From the NCBI GenBank assembly GCA_030606285.1, contig JAUWGS010000005.1, positions 66,716 through 130,715 of the forward strand: a stretch of DNA of 64,000 nucleotides. Direction: 5' to 3'. The notes under the pieces were generated by a model that saw only the letters and a program-made list of their open reading frames with translations, searched no databases and was not told where the DNA came from. This document shows, in pieces, positions 1 to 9,262 of this stretch (the first letter of the stretch is position 1; every line of letters begins with the position of its first letter). The translations under genes were made by a program, and so were the position numbers. Source of the stretch: Planctomycetales bacterium. GTDB lineage: Bacteria; 4484-113.

Positions 1-1445
1 GGCGGGAGCGGCAGGTCGTCATCGTTGTACCAGTCGTAATGGAACATGAAATCCGTTATCTGTCCGCCGCCTCCAATTACGACATCTAGCGTCGCCAGCG
101 CAGGCGTCAGGTTCGGCGCGTCGACACGGTGATTGTCCGCATCCGGCATGGGCCAGGCCGCTTCATTACCGCCGTTGGGCAGTGTTGAGAGATCCGGATT
201 GAGCGCCCGCAGTATGTTCTCCGCCAGCGTCTCGTTCACGCCCGGCAGCGTCATAAGCATCCGCTTGCTCTCAATCGCCGAATAGACCCAGTCCGGGGCG
301 CAATAATGCTGTACCGTCTCGCCAAGCGCTATCCAAGACTCCCCATCGGGACTGTTGTCCGGCCAGCCATCAGCGCCTATGCCAGCCCAGTCTATATTGC
401 CCGTGACAGAACCGGATTGGTCGCGGAGCAGCACTGTATTCCGGTCGGGGAACAGGGGGTTGTCAATCCAGTGCCAGCCCCACTCTCCCGGCATATTATT
501 GTTATTGAAGTCGTCGGTGACCTGACCGTCCCAGAAACGCGTATCGTAAAGCGATGATTCCTCGGACCAGACACGCACCTTCTTGCAGAAGATGTTGAGG
601 TTGAGCCTTCCGCTCTCGTCTGCTACAGAGCCGTAAGCGCGGGTCAGCGTGCTTGGCACCGGGCCCTGGTCCAGATTCTCGTAGATACCCTCGTAGAGCC
701 GGGTACGGTAATCCAGCATCGCGTTGGCGATAGTCGCGCCGGTCGTAATGTCGGTCTCGTAGGGGCCGATCGGCGGGAACGCCGCCGGATAGTACCCGGG
801 GAAGAGGAGCTGATCCAACGCGTCCGGATTGAAGCCCTCGTTGACGCCATCGCCGTCAGTGTCACCCTCTACTGCAGCGAACTGGCTGTAAAACTCGAGC
901 GGCACACGCGCGGGGTTGATCGGCTGATAGTAATAAGGGTTGCGGAAGAAGTTGTATGCCCAACGCTGAGCGAGATAAACCGGCCCGTCGCCATTAAGAT
1001 AACGGAAGTCGTAATCATAGTTTCTCGGGTCGGAAGTATCATCGCCGGCGATGTACGAACGGTCCTTGCGCGGTCCGATCCAGTAATCGTCATTCGTGCC
1101 GTAGACGCCATCCAAGCCAGCCCCGCCGTTCACGAGCCCATCGCGCCGGAACCCGCGCCCATCGTCCACGATGATCGCGTTGCGCTCCTGCGTCTTGGAG
1201 ACCCAGTAATCGGGAAGCTGCTTCTCCTGGAGAAGTACCGACACCGCGCTCTCGATCGCCTGATCGGCTGCTCTCTCGGCTTTGGCGCCTTTAACCGCCT
1301 CGCCGACCGCCATAGTCTCAACGGAAATCGTGGAGAGAACAAGAAGGATGACCGGCAGGATGAACGCAATGAAAGCCAAGACCGCCAACAGGACAAAGCC
1401 CCGCTCTTTCTCGTTTTGCTTAATCAGATTGTAGCCATCACGCAT
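1..1445 (-). CDS. GspK-like minor pseudopilin, 3' end cut by window edge
   Basis: This frame is open from the ATG at 1445 to the left edge, so the C-terminus lies outside. The product starts with a short basic leader and the prepilin-peptidase type junction KERG|FVLLAVLAFIAFIL at residues 13-26, followed by a long hydrophobic helix. As in GspK/PilX proteins, position 5 of the mature protein is not Glu. Near residue 410 a helix-hairpin-helix-like stretch (LPGVNETLAENILRAL) matches the SAM-like region of GspK, which caps the pseudopilus tip. An in-frame TGA lies just upstream of the ATG and there is no strong ribosome binding site. It is the last gene seen in the minus-strand pseudopilin operon. 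The GspK assignment is inferred from these features and from its position after the J-like gene. Confidence 0.8.
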   Translation of the reverse strand, partial: MRDGYNLIKQNEKERGFVLLAVLAFIAFILPVILLVLSTISVETMAVGEAVKGAKAERAADQAIESAVSVLLQEKQLPDYWVSKTQERNAIIVDDGRGFRRDGLVNGGAGLDGVYGTNDDYWIGPRKDRSYIAGDDTSDPRNYDYDFRYLNGDGPVYLAQRWAYNFFRNPYYYQPINPARVPLEFYSQFAAVEGDTDGDGVNEGFNPDALDQLLFPGYYPAAFPPIGPYETDITTGATIANAMLDYRTRLYEGIYENLDQGPVPSTLTRAYGSVADESGRLNLNIFCKKVRVWSEESSLYDTRFWDGQVTDDFNNNNMPGEWGWHWIDNPLFPDRNTVLLRDQSGSVTGNIDWAGIGADGWPDNSPDGESWIALGETVQHYCAPDWVYSAIESKRMLMTLPGVNETLAENILRALNPDLSTLPNGGNEAAWPMPDADNHRVDAPNLTPALATLDVVIGGGGQITDFMFHYDWYNDDDLPLP

Positions 1446-1530
1446 AGTATACGCACCAGGTGGTCAGAGTCCACCGTATTATTCTACCCAGAAACAGGTG
1501 AAACGATAGAAGGATTCGCGCTCTGACGCC

Positions 1531-3210
1531 CTAGCGGTTTTCTTTCTCGTAGAACTTCCCACCTGGAGTGATCGGCCTGATGCGGTCGTCAGGATCGATC
1601 GGGTCGATGGCCGTGTAATCTATGCCCCTGAAGTAGTTCCAGTCCGCCCGGCGCATCCCCATGAGCCTGGCATCCGTCGGGTCCACTATAAGATCGAGGC
1701 GGAACATCTTCTGGGGGTAGATCATCTTGGTCATCACTACGTCTTTGCCATCCCCTATATAGAGATCGCGCGCCGAGTACATCGGCAGGGTGCGCTGACC
1801 GTCCCGGTACGGGACGGGACTGTCCAGATTGTAGTAGACGGCCATGCCGTTGCGTATCGTGCCGGACATGTTGCGGCGGTTTTCGATAATCCTTGTGGGC
1901 GTTGCCACAACCGTTGCGCGGATAGCGCGGAGATATGGAAGCCAGTAGGTTGGCAGCGGGTCGTCGGGAATGCCGTCTCCGTCGGGAATGCCATCAGCGT
2001 TGCCGGCATCCCATCCCGTAGGATCAGAGTTGTCCTGCCCGGTAAGGTACTCCGTGTCGTACCGGACCGCCCTGAACTCTCCATCAGTTGTCCAGGCGTA
2101 GTGGTCGGGCGGTGGGTTGTCCGGATCGCTGGGAGGGTCGTTCCAGAAGAAGTCGATATTCCATATGCCGTACGCAGACGCATCGCCAATATCGCCCGGT
2201 AGCAGATACTGGTCGGTCATGCGGTGCACCGTGGCCGAATTGTCGCACACGTCGATATGGCGCAGCTCGTAGTGGTCGAGTATCGGGACGCTGTCTGACA
2301 CGCCGCCACTCGTTCCGCCGGAATCCACAGTAGGCGCGTTCTCGAAGGACACATCGCCGGTCGCCAGATTGCGGTAAGCTACGTCACCCGCAGCGTCCAC
2401 CTTGTACACCGGCACTTCCATGAAGTACTCAAGGCGCAGGCGCGTGATATTTGTCCCGATTGGCTGGTTGTGGAAGCGATAGACGTAGTCGCCCAGCTCA
2501 GCAGAAGGGCGCTCATAGCCCACACCGATATTGGACTCACCAGCGGCTTCATATGGGCGATAGCGTATGTCAAGGTCCTGTGTCAGGACCGCTGTCTCGT
2601 CGCGAAAGCCCAGAGCGACCGACTGTGGGTAGCGGTCCGCGGGAAGATAGGTGCGATTGTAGGGTAGTATAGTCGACATGTAGTAGGGGGCATCCACGGT
2701 AGGAATCACTACTTTATAGTACGAGTCGTAGTTCACGACACGCATCCCCTGGATCTTCAGGTCTTTGGGTGGAGAAAGCGCCTCGGAGATGATGCTGGCG
2801 TCGAATCCGATTCGGTACTCTGACGAATGCGAGAGCTTCACATGATCGGAAAACGCCTCGGACATCGCGTAGTTAGTCGGCATGTAGAAGCTGCTGCCTA
2901 CCTCATAGCCGAGAATCCAGCGCGCGGCCTGGTCATGCTCTCTCACGTCGTCATCCGGTATGCCCGTAAGGTTGCGGTCGTTCATCGGCGGAACAGAGGT
3001 CGCCGACTCGATGTCGCGAGCGAGGTAGTCCAGAGTCAACTGAGCGCTGCCATTGAGCTGAGCACGGCTCTCGCCGGTCTGCAGAACTTCGAACGTGGAC
3101 TTCGCCAGCACTCCCAGCACGAGCAAAACGATGGAGGAGATGAGGATGACCACCAGCATCTCCAACATCGTGAACCCGCCCGACAGCTTCGTCAGTTCTC
3201 TACGTATCAT
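1531..3210 (-). CDS. GspJ/PilW-like minor pseudopilin with large C-terminal body
   Basis: The 559-residue product has the class III signal SGG|FTMLEMLVVILISSIVLLVL, with the cleavage Gly at 12 and the +5 Glu at 17, and then a long N-terminal helix. The next segment (ESRAQLNGSAQLTLDYLARDIESA) is the kind of amphipathic helix seen in PilW/GspJ proteins, where a multi-strand body follows. At 559 residues it is far longer than ordinary GspJ (about 200), with many Asp/Pro/Tyr-rich loops. The gene starts 11 bases after the stop of the third G-like pilin and ends 85 bases before the K-like gene, so co-transcription is likely. Role by family: a minor pseudopilin priming or decorating a type II secretion/type IV pilus-like fibre in the inner membrane and periplasm. 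Confidence 0.8.
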   Translation of the reverse strand: MIRRELTKLSGGFTMLEMLVVILISSIVLLVLGVLAKSTFEVLQTGESRAQLNGSAQLTLDYLARDIESATSVPPMNDRNLTGIPDDDVREHDQAARWILGYEVGSSFYMPTNYAMSEAFSDHVKLSHSSEYRIGFDASIISEALSPPKDLKIQGMRVVNYDSYYKVVIPTVDAPYYMSTILPYNRTYLPADRYPQSVALGFRDETAVLTQDLDIRYRPYEAAGESNIGVGYERPSAELGDYVYRFHNQPIGTNITRLRLEYFMEVPVYKVDAAGDVAYRNLATGDVSFENAPTVDSGGTSGGVSDSVPILDHYELRHIDVCDNSATVHRMTDQYLLPGDIGDASAYGIWNIDFFWNDPPSDPDNPPPDHYAWTTDGEFRAVRYDTEYLTGQDNSDPTGWDAGNADGIPDGDGIPDDPLPTYWLPYLRAIRATVVATPTRIIENRRNMSGTIRNGMAVYYNLDSPVPYRDGQRTLPMYSARDLYIGDGKDVVMTKMIYPQKMFRLDLIVDPTDARLMGMRRADWNYFRGIDYTAIDPIDPDDRIRPITPGGKFYEKENR

Positions 3211-3221
3211 TGATCATCCGC

Positions 3222-4283
3222 CTAGCGCGTCCGCGAATAATATGTTGCCGTGTTGAAAAGGGCGTACACCGCCTGCTCATAAGGAGTATCGCAGGCAGGA
3301 GCTCCCAGCGGCCCGCCGGTGTCAGCACCAAAACCACGGAATCCCGTTCGTCCGAACTCTTCTTTCTCATCCTGGAACTTGTTGACCCGGTTACTGGGAT
3401 GCCCGAAGCCGAACAGCAGGTACCCGGATACGTTGGTGCACCAGCGGTAACGGTCGTTTTCCGGAGTCATCGGATTATCCGCGAAAGGCGCAGCTGACAT
3501 ACTGAGAATCGGGACATACGCAAAATCCCCTGCAGCAGTGTGGATATCGCCCTGGTTATTAGGATCATAGTCGAAGTAATAGTCGTAGTTCGTCGTTATC
3601 CGCACGCGTTCGGCGAATATAGGATCGGGTGTGGTTCCGCTGTTGTCCGCTGTGGTGTTCGCCAGTATGTAAGGGCGGATGTTCGTCAGATCGTTCACCG
3701 CATTCGGCCACACAGCTTCGAAGCAGAAGACGTTGAGTATGCGGTTCGCATCCGCAATGCCGGATTTCTTGAACGGATTCTGCGGATATCCGCTGAGCGC
3801 ATCAGCGACAATGAGTGAGTCGAACCACCTCTGTATGTCCATGTTGCCCGAGTCAAGGACCACGTCCTTCACCTGCTTGAGCTGCTGGCGCACAGGCAGC
3901 GTCGATGGATTGAAACTGCCGGTACCTCCCAGCACGCCATATGTGAAGCCGCCAGGAGGCGGCATGCTCGCGCTGTACAGGTCAGGATCACCCAGGGCAT
4001 AGTCCGAGTAGGGAGCCATCACGTCCATAGCGGCACCCGGGTAGTTGCCTCCGTGTGTTGCGGCGTAGGTGGAGAGCGCCGCTTCGATCGAAGCGCAGTT
4101 CGCCTTCACCACGGCCTCTAGGGCCTTAGTGCGTGCACCTTTGACCATCGGCACCATGATCGTGATCAGGATGGCTATGATGCCAACCACGACAAGCATC
4201 TCGATCAGCGTAAATCCGGTTCTGCTCTTTATCATCATTCTCGAATCGACCTCGCTCACGTTTGGATGTAGGTTAGAATTCAT
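3222..4283 (-). CDS. GspG-like pseudopilin, third tandem paralogue
   Basis: This 353-residue prepilin has the junction RTG|FTLIEMLVVVGIIAILITI (Gly 23, +5 Glu at 28) and a mature N-terminal helix ending in a basic segment. The body shares landmarks with the two upstream paralogues: YPQNPFKK near the middle, a GDFAYVPI strand and a YLLFGFG strand. These correspond to YPANPF/YPDNPF, GHFTY/GDFVY and FLLIGWG/YQLWAYG in the others. The ATG at 4283 overlaps the preceding gene by 11 bases and has GGGG about six bases upstream; ATG at 4238 (Met16) would give a shorter leader. The family role is a major or minor pseudopilin subunit. Which of the three paralogues forms the main fibre cannot be told. 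Confidence 0.82.
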   Translation of the reverse strand: MNSNLHPNVSEVDSRMMIKSRTGFTLIEMLVVVGIIAILITIMVPMVKGARTKALEAVVKANCASIEAALSTYAATHGGNYPGAAMDVMAPYSDYALGDPDLYSASMPPPGGFTYGVLGGTGSFNPSTLPVRQQLKQVKDVVLDSGNMDIQRWFDSLIVADALSGYPQNPFKKSGIADANRILNVFCFEAVWPNAVNDLTNIRPYILANTTADNSGTTPDPIFAERVRITTNYDYYFDYDPNNQGDIHTAAGDFAYVPILSMSAAPFADNPMTPENDRYRWCTNVSGYLLFGFGHPSNRVNKFQDEKEEFGRTGFRGFGADTGGPLGAPACDTPYEQAVYALFNTATYYSRTR

Positions 4284-5214
4284 ATTTATCCCCGGTAGAA
4301 GTCGTATCCTCGTAAAACTTTCGCCCGCCGGAGAAATAGCCCACCAGTCCGCGCTCGAATTCGTCGCGGATCCCGTTTCCGTTGAAATCGCGCTTCGGGC
4401 TCCGCGGACGACTTGGTGAGGCTACGCTATTGTTTGGATACACCGCCCAGAAAACCCCGTTCAGCTCCACTCGCCCATATGCCCAGAGCTGGTAGTGGTC
4501 AACCAAGTCTATACGATACTCGCCGTTGGCAATCGGCAGGCCGGAGTATCTGAGTACCTGGTAGCTGACTGCCTCCGGAATCACCGAGGGCGGATCCTCC
4601 CTGTCTGCGTTTACGTCTCCTACGTTCCCGCCCCCTGTGTCCTCCGGGGACCCCATATTTTGGGTGTATACAAAATCACCCGCACACACTGAAACGAATG
4701 GATGGGGAATCGTCATATCCTCAACTGTGAACGCCCACAATATCGAACCCATCGGACGCTTCATGAACGGGTTGTCCGGGTAGGCGTCGAGATACCCAAG
4801 GGCGCGCAGCGGATCGGTAAACTGATTGAACACTGAGTTGTGTTCCTGTGACCACTGCGGCTCGATAAAACTGGTCGTCACATATTGGTTGTTCAGCGAT
4901 CCATCCTGGTTTGCGACCGGCACGCCGCCCCAAACGCCAAGCGGGTAGTAGGTGATCAAATCAGTTGATAAAACTTCATTTCCTGTCGCATCATACGCAT
5001 GAACTTTGTACGGGTACATCCCGTTGTAATCCACCGCGAACTGCTCGAGGGCTTTGCGGATAGTATCCAGGTTCTTCTGGATTTCAGTCTCGCGAGCCTT
5101 GATCCTTATGGCCTTAAACGACGGCATAGCTATGGAAACGAGTATCGCTATGATGCCAATGACCACTAACAACTCCACCAGAGTAAAACCCAATCTGTTA
5201 CTGCGCATAGTCAT
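4273..5214 (-). CDS. GspG-like pseudopilin, second tandem paralogue
   Basis: The 313-residue prepilin has the junction RLG|FTLVELLVVIGIIAILVSI (Gly 9, +5 Glu at 14) and the GspG-like downstream helix KARETEIQKNLDTIRKALEQ. It shares the YPDNPFM, GDFVYTQ and YQLWAYG landmarks with its two neighbours. The tail contains PKRDFNGNGIRDEFERG, an Asp/Asn-rich segment of the calcium-binding-loop type; that function is only suggested. ATG at 5214 is chosen; GTG 5217 and ATG 5208 are also possible and the Shine-Dalgarno signal is weak. The gene starts 9 bases after the upstream stop and its end overlaps the next start. Confidence 0.82.
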   Translation of the reverse strand: MTMRSNRLGFTLVELLVVIGIIAILVSIAMPSFKAIRIKARETEIQKNLDTIRKALEQFAVDYNGMYPYKVHAYDATGNEVLSTDLITYYPLGVWGGVPVANQDGSLNNQYVTTSFIEPQWSQEHNSVFNQFTDPLRALGYLDAYPDNPFMKRPMGSILWAFTVEDMTIPHPFVSVCAGDFVYTQNMGSPEDTGGGNVGDVNADREDPPSVIPEAVSYQVLRYSGLPIANGEYRIDLVDHYQLWAYGRVELNGVFWAVYPNNSVASPSRPRSPKRDFNGNGIRDEFERGLVGYFSGGRKFYEDTTSTGDKYEF

Positions 5215-5223
5215 CACCAAATC

Positions 5224-6213
5224 TTAATTGTCCGAAGAGAGTATCACCGTCGCACCGTAGAATCCCGAATCGATATTCGGATGGCCCGTGATGTCCACCT
5301 GTCCGAAACCGCCGTCGCCACCCTCACTGTCAACCATGTGGGGCCATATGATGCCTGGCAACGTAGTCTCGAGCGGGTCGAGAGTCATCGAACCGTCAAT
5401 GTCAAAGCCACCGAGGTCACTGTCCCACCACCTGGAGCTAAGGCCGGTCCCCTGCTCCCGGTTGTTCCGCGTCGCTCCCCAACCGATGAGCAGGAAACTC
5501 CGGGCATACTTGTAGTACTCCGAGCGCTGCAAGTCGCTGAGATCATCCCAGTCGTTATCGAAGTCGTATCCCTGCGTGTTCACCGGATTCAAGGGGATGT
5601 AGGTGAAGTGTCCCCGTGCAAATCGCTGATAGTCAATACGCATCGTGGAAACATTCAAGTAGGAGAGGTACGCCCACTGGCAGTAGTCCGCGTCAAAGAG
5701 GTCGGGCCCATCGGCTTCACTCGTGCCAAAGTAGAAGAGATTGGTCATCTGGCGGTCGGCCGGGCCACCCACTCTCAGGAACGGGTTGGCTGGGTAACGC
5801 TCCAGGTACCCATCCCGCACCAGCACGTCGATGCGCTCTGGGTCAGGCGTGATGCCATCGGGCAGATACCGCTCCGCTGAGGAAGGAAGCGGCACTATAA
5901 ACCGTTGATCCGCGATATTACCCTCGGGCGTGCCGCCACGCAATCCTGGACCATTAGCCAGAGCGCCGGTGCTGTCGAACACCCAGTTCATGCCGGGATA
6001 GAAGCCGTTATGATCCAAGCTCCACGAGGATAATGCCGTATGGATGTCATGCACGCCAGCTTTAACCTCGGCTTCGTGAGCCTTTACTCTGGCGCTGTTT
6101 ACGGCCGGCACTGCGATGGATACCAATATGATGATTATGGACATCACGACGAGCAGTTCCACGAGCGTGAAGCCGCCCTTTGTGTTCTCCAGATGCGTCA
6201 AGCTTCTCTCCAT
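5224..6213 (-). CDS. GspG-like pseudopilin, first tandem paralogue
   Basis: This 329-residue prepilin has the junction KGG|FTLVELLVVMSIIIILVSI (Gly 14, +5 Glu at 19). The N-helix continues into ARVKAHEAEVKAGVHDIHTAL, typical of GspG-like major pseudopilins. The body includes YPANPFLRV, GHFTYIPL and FLLIGWG, the landmarks shared with the next two genes. ATG 6213 is preferred over an upstream GTG at 6225 because a GAGGTGAG Shine-Dalgarno sequence lies about eight bases before it, overlapping the stop of the I-like gene. The protein is about twice the size of classical GspG. It is part of the seven-gene pseudopilin operon. Confidence 0.82.
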   Translation of the reverse strand: MERSLTHLENTKGGFTLVELLVVMSIIIILVSIAVPAVNSARVKAHEAEVKAGVHDIHTALSSWSLDHNGFYPGMNWVFDSTGALANGPGLRGGTPEGNIADQRFIVPLPSSAERYLPDGITPDPERIDVLVRDGYLERYPANPFLRVGGPADRQMTNLFYFGTSEADGPDLFDADYCQWAYLSYLNVSTMRIDYQRFARGHFTYIPLNPVNTQGYDFDNDWDDLSDLQRSEYYKYARSFLLIGWGATRNNREQGTGLSSRWWDSDLGGFDIDGSMTLDPLETTLPGIIWPHMVDSEGGDGGFGQVDITGHPNIDSGFYGATVILSSDN

Positions 6214-6227
6214 AATCGCTCTCACCT

Positions 6228-7232
6228 CTAGGGTGCCGGATTCGAAATAAACAGGAAGTTATTGGATGTAAGCAAATCGCTCTCGACGTCCACCGCGCTT
6301 TCCGAGTTGCTGGCCGGAATGAACGTCTTGAGCTCAACCTTGTTCAGCTCATCCGGGCGCAAGTACCTCTCCGGCGCCTTGCTCGGCAGCCAGAATACGA
6401 TAACCGCGACCAGCTTCCCCTTCATTCCGTACTTGCTCCGAACCTGGAACTTGTTCCACGGCCCCTTCAGAGGAGGGTAAGGGTCGAGCGCAGATGCACC
6501 GCCGTCAAATGGGCTGTCAACCGGGTAGATGTCCGCGTCATCATCGGCTGGTTCTGGGCAAACATCGAGGATCACTGTGCGCCTGCCGTATACAGTGTAA
6601 ATATCACGCCTGTATTCGGTTCCCAGCCGGAAGTCGTCAGTGGCGCCGATGGGTTCTTCCGACATCGAGTATGTGCGGGGATCCGTTGTCCGCATGTCGT
6701 CAGTCCGGCTCAGGCCCGTGTAGAAACCCATAGGCTCGTATTCATACGCTGCGTCGCCGTCGATATTCACGAATGGAGCGATAGGCCGCCCGGTGCTGCC
6801 GACCGTGTCACCGAAACCATTTATGTTTCGCCGCCGCACACCCGGAGTGTTGTCGTAGCCGTGGGTGCTGGGATCGTAGGGATTGAAGCCGAGCGGCAAC
6901 GGATAAAAGTACATGAAATAGTCGTGATCGTAGACTCCCCGGGGTGACGGCATAGTGTCAGGGTCAAGGCCGTTCAACTCGATGTCGTCCGGACTGGGTT
7001 GATTGTTGGCGCGGATCATCTCGTAAGGCATGCCCTTTATCTCGTTTATCCGCTCTTGCGCCAGCTCCAGCGCCCGGTTGCGGATGCTGGCTGCTTCGAT
7101 CGCCTGAAGTGCGCGGTTGTAGAAGAACGCAATAGGCACCATCACAAGCGCCAGTATCGCTACTGCAACCAGCAGTTCCAGCAGCGAGAAGCCTCCCCGC
7201 CTGGATGGTCTGACTCTAGAGCAAACAGTCAT
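6228..7232 (-). CDS. GspI/PilV-like minor pseudopilin
   Basis: The 334-residue prepilin has the junction RGG|FSLLELLVAVAILALVMVPI (Gly 14, +5 Glu at 19). It is followed by RNRALELAQERINEIKG, closely matching the helix after the membrane segment in GspI and PilV minor pilins (the ALELAQERINE pattern). The remaining 270 residues are rich in Pro, Asp and Tyr and are much larger than in classical GspI. The ATG lies two bases after the stop of the H-like gene. Family role: a minor pseudopilin that with J- and K-like partners forms the pseudopilus tip; here the J- and K-like genes lie downstream in the same operon. Confidence 0.8.
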   Translation of the reverse strand: MTVCSRVRPSRRGGFSLLELLVAVAILALVMVPIAFFYNRALQAIEAASIRNRALELAQERINEIKGMPYEMIRANNQPSPDDIELNGLDPDTMPSPRGVYDHDYFMYFYPLPLGFNPYDPSTHGYDNTPGVRRRNINGFGDTVGSTGRPIAPFVNIDGDAAYEYEPMGFYTGLSRTDDMRTTDPRTYSMSEEPIGATDDFRLGTEYRRDIYTVYGRRTVILDVCPEPADDDADIYPVDSPFDGGASALDPYPPLKGPWNKFQVRSKYGMKGKLVAVIVFWLPSKAPERYLRPDELNKVELKTFIPASNSESAVDVESDLLTSNNFLFISNPAP

Positions 7233-7234
7233 CT

Positions 7235-8632
7235 TTAGGGATTCCTCACAAGGAAATTGCGCCGATACGCGGTTACCTGAATGTAATCACCGAAGCCGGA
7301 TGCAGGGTCACTGACGTTGAGCCGATCATCGCTGTCGGCAATGTAGCGACCGTAATCGTTGGGAGCGTAGTCATCCACGAAGTACCGCCCGTTAATGGGC
7401 CACAAGGTCACGAGTCGGCCGGATCCGGTATTCTGCGAGCGCCGTGTCGATTTGATGGTGAATCCGTTCTCGGGATCCACAACCTCTTCCGTTACAAAGA
7501 AGCAGTAATACACGAGCGGCGCGCTCGGGCGCTTGGCCAGCCGTCCGTGGATCAGCCCTGCCGTTGACCCGTCGGGGAAGGGCTCAGGATCGTACGTCCA
7601 TTGCCAGACCTCTATCCTGCCGTCGGGGTTAATGGCATACAAGAACTGCAGCGACTGGAAGTCCGCGTATATATCGGCGGACAAGCCCGCACCGCTGTCA
7701 AACGAGACCAGGAACTTGTCCTGATACGGGTTGTATGCGTATACGCTTGGAGCGAAGTCCACTTCGCGCAGCAGAACATAGTCCACCATCTGCTCGGCGA
7801 GCATGGGGTGATCCACCCCGACTTCGTATGTCACCACGCCGTCCGCCGGGTCCAGGTCCATAACGTCAAACAGGGCAATCTCCTCGGTATCCGCTGTGCA
7901 GAACAGCTTGTTGTCCTGCAATCCAGTGCCCCCGGGGAAGCTGAGGGCTCCCGCGTAGTATGCGTTGCCGAGATAGCTGCCGGTGTAGGTGCCGCCGGTG
8001 TCGAGGTCAATCGGATAGAAGAACTTCGGAGTGGACGTGCGATTCACAAAGCTGCCCTGCGTGGGCGCCCCGCTGGCGATAGTGGCATCAATGTCCAGGG
8101 GGTACAGAGGTTCCGATGGACTGTAACCTGCGTCTACATCGTTCAGGAAATCCAGATAGGTATAGGGCGTGCCTGCCATCGGCCGGGCGGAGGCGGGCAC
8201 AAGCCCTGTGGTATCCGCACCCCAGCTCCGGCGTTGTTCCTTAACCAGGTAGTAACCGGTCGCCACACGCCTTACGCCTGGATTGTCCGCCACCAGCAGG
8301 GAACCGCTTGCCCGCATGTCATCGCCCACATCATACCCCAGCGGGGCTTCAATCTGGTTTCGGTCGTAGTCCCACTTGAAGCCAAGGAACACTCGCTGGC
8401 CGGACTTGCGTGCCTCGGTCATGGCCCACTGCAGATTCGTGGTGAAGTAGCTAACGGAGTTGGCAAGCTCGCGTTGAGACTGACCGTTCTTGATAACGGG
8501 CGCGGCAATCCCGATGAGGATTGCGATAATCACAAGCACAACCATCAGCTCAACGAGCGAAAAGCCGCGCTCAAACGCGCACGCACGGCAAGTGCCATTG
8601 CTGGTTCCGCGAATTCTGCTTGTCATCGTCAT
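7235..8632 (-). CDS. GspH-like pseudopilin, first gene of the operon
   Basis: The 465-residue prepilin has a 23-residue leader containing two Cys, then ERG|FSLVELMVVLVIIAILIGI (+5 Glu at 28). The segment NSVSYFTTNLQWAMTEARKS resembles the GspH/FimT signature in which a helix is followed by a packed body. The body is again unusually long. It is divergent from coaD with 133 bases between the two starts. A TAGAAT hexamer sits 3 bases before the ATG at 8632 and 9 bases before a second ATG (8626), and a TATACT lies further upstream, so the transcript leader is likely very short. It heads the H-I-G-G-G-J-K operon. Confidence 0.78.
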   Translation of the reverse strand: MTMTSRIRGTSNGTCRACAFERGFSLVELMVVLVIIAILIGIAAPVIKNGQSQRELANSVSYFTTNLQWAMTEARKSGQRVFLGFKWDYDRNQIEAPLGYDVGDDMRASGSLLVADNPGVRRVATGYYLVKEQRRSWGADTTGLVPASARPMAGTPYTYLDFLNDVDAGYSPSEPLYPLDIDATIASGAPTQGSFVNRTSTPKFFYPIDLDTGGTYTGSYLGNAYYAGALSFPGGTGLQDNKLFCTADTEEIALFDVMDLDPADGVVTYEVGVDHPMLAEQMVDYVLLREVDFAPSVYAYNPYQDKFLVSFDSGAGLSADIYADFQSLQFLYAINPDGRIEVWQWTYDPEPFPDGSTAGLIHGRLAKRPSAPLVYYCFFVTEEVVDPENGFTIKSTRRSQNTGSGRLVTLWPINGRYFVDDYAPNDYGRYIADSDDRLNVSDPASGFGDYIQVTAYRRNFLVRNP

Positions 8633-8713
8633 GGTATTCTACCCAAATGAAGTATACCTGTAAACTCGAATGCTCGCCATGTTGAACTGCGGGTTTCGGA
8701 GAAAACCCGCGGA

Positions 8714-8742
8714 TTGACACCATCCGCACTTGTATCTAGACT
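8714..8742 (+). promoter_or_regulatory. sigma70-type promoter of coaD
   Basis: A perfect -35 TTGACA (8714-8719) is followed after 17 bases by TAGACT (8737-8742), four of six matches to the -10 consensus. The implied start near 8749 leaves a leader of about 17 bases ending in the GGGAGAGG ribosome binding site. It also lies downstream of the in-frame TTG at 8730, which argues for the GTG start at 8766. Confidence 0.6.
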
Positions 8743-8765
8743 ATCTGCGTCGGGGAGAGGATATC

Positions 8766-9242
8766 GTGAACACCGCAATATACGCAGGCACTTTCGATCC
8801 GATTACAAACGGACACCTAGACATTCTACGGCGAGCTCTGCAAGTGTTCCCTCACATAACAGTTGCGACCGCTGAAACCGTTTCCAAGCGCTGTACGTTT
8901 ACGCTTGACGAGCGCCTTAGCCTGCTCAGAGAGGTGACCCGCGACATGGATGGAGTTGAAGTCCGGGCATTTGAAGGGTTGCTCGTTGACTTCGCCAGAG
9001 AGCTGGGTGCGAAAGTGATCATACGCGGTTTACGCCAGACAACCGATTTCGATTATGAGTTCCAGATGGCTACAATGAACGCAAGGCTTGACAGCGACAT
9101 CCAGACAATCTTCTTTCTGTCCAGCCTTGAATACCTGCATCTCAGCTCTTCGCTGGTGAAGGAAATCGCGACTCTGGGCGGGGATGTTTCCCAACTTGTT
9201 CCCCCACAGGTCGAAGATGCTATAATTCAAAAGGTCAAGTAG
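8766..9242 (+). CDS. coaD: pantetheine-phosphate adenylyltransferase
   Basis: The 158-residue product is a class I nucleotidyltransferase that transfers AMP from ATP to 4'-phosphopantetheine, the penultimate step of coenzyme A synthesis in the cytosol. The N-terminal YAGTFDPITNGH carries the (T/H)xGH nucleotide-binding motif. Other family marks are VIIRGLRQTTDFDYEFQMA in the middle and the ISSSxV(R/K)E-type motif, here LSSSLVKEIATLGGD. Length is normal (about 160). GTG 8766 is chosen because it has a good Shine-Dalgarno sequence and the promoter lies upstream; the reading frame is open further upstream to a TTG at 8730. The next gene follows after 20 bases. Confidence 0.95.
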   Translation: MNTAIYAGTFDPITNGHLDILRRALQVFPHITVATAETVSKRCTFTLDERLSLLREVTRDMDGVEVRAFEGLLVDFARELGAKVIIRGLRQTTDFDYEFQMATMNARLDSDIQTIFFLSSLEYLHLSSSLVKEIATLGGDVSQLVPPQVEDAIIQKVK

Positions 9243-9262
9243 TCCCGGAGACCAACAGCATA

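Noticed and set aside
7601-8650. 349-codon plus-strand open frame
   Set aside because: It is antisense to the GspH-like gene, whose prepilin signal and operon position are convincing; the plus-strand product has no recognisable domain or ribosome binding site.
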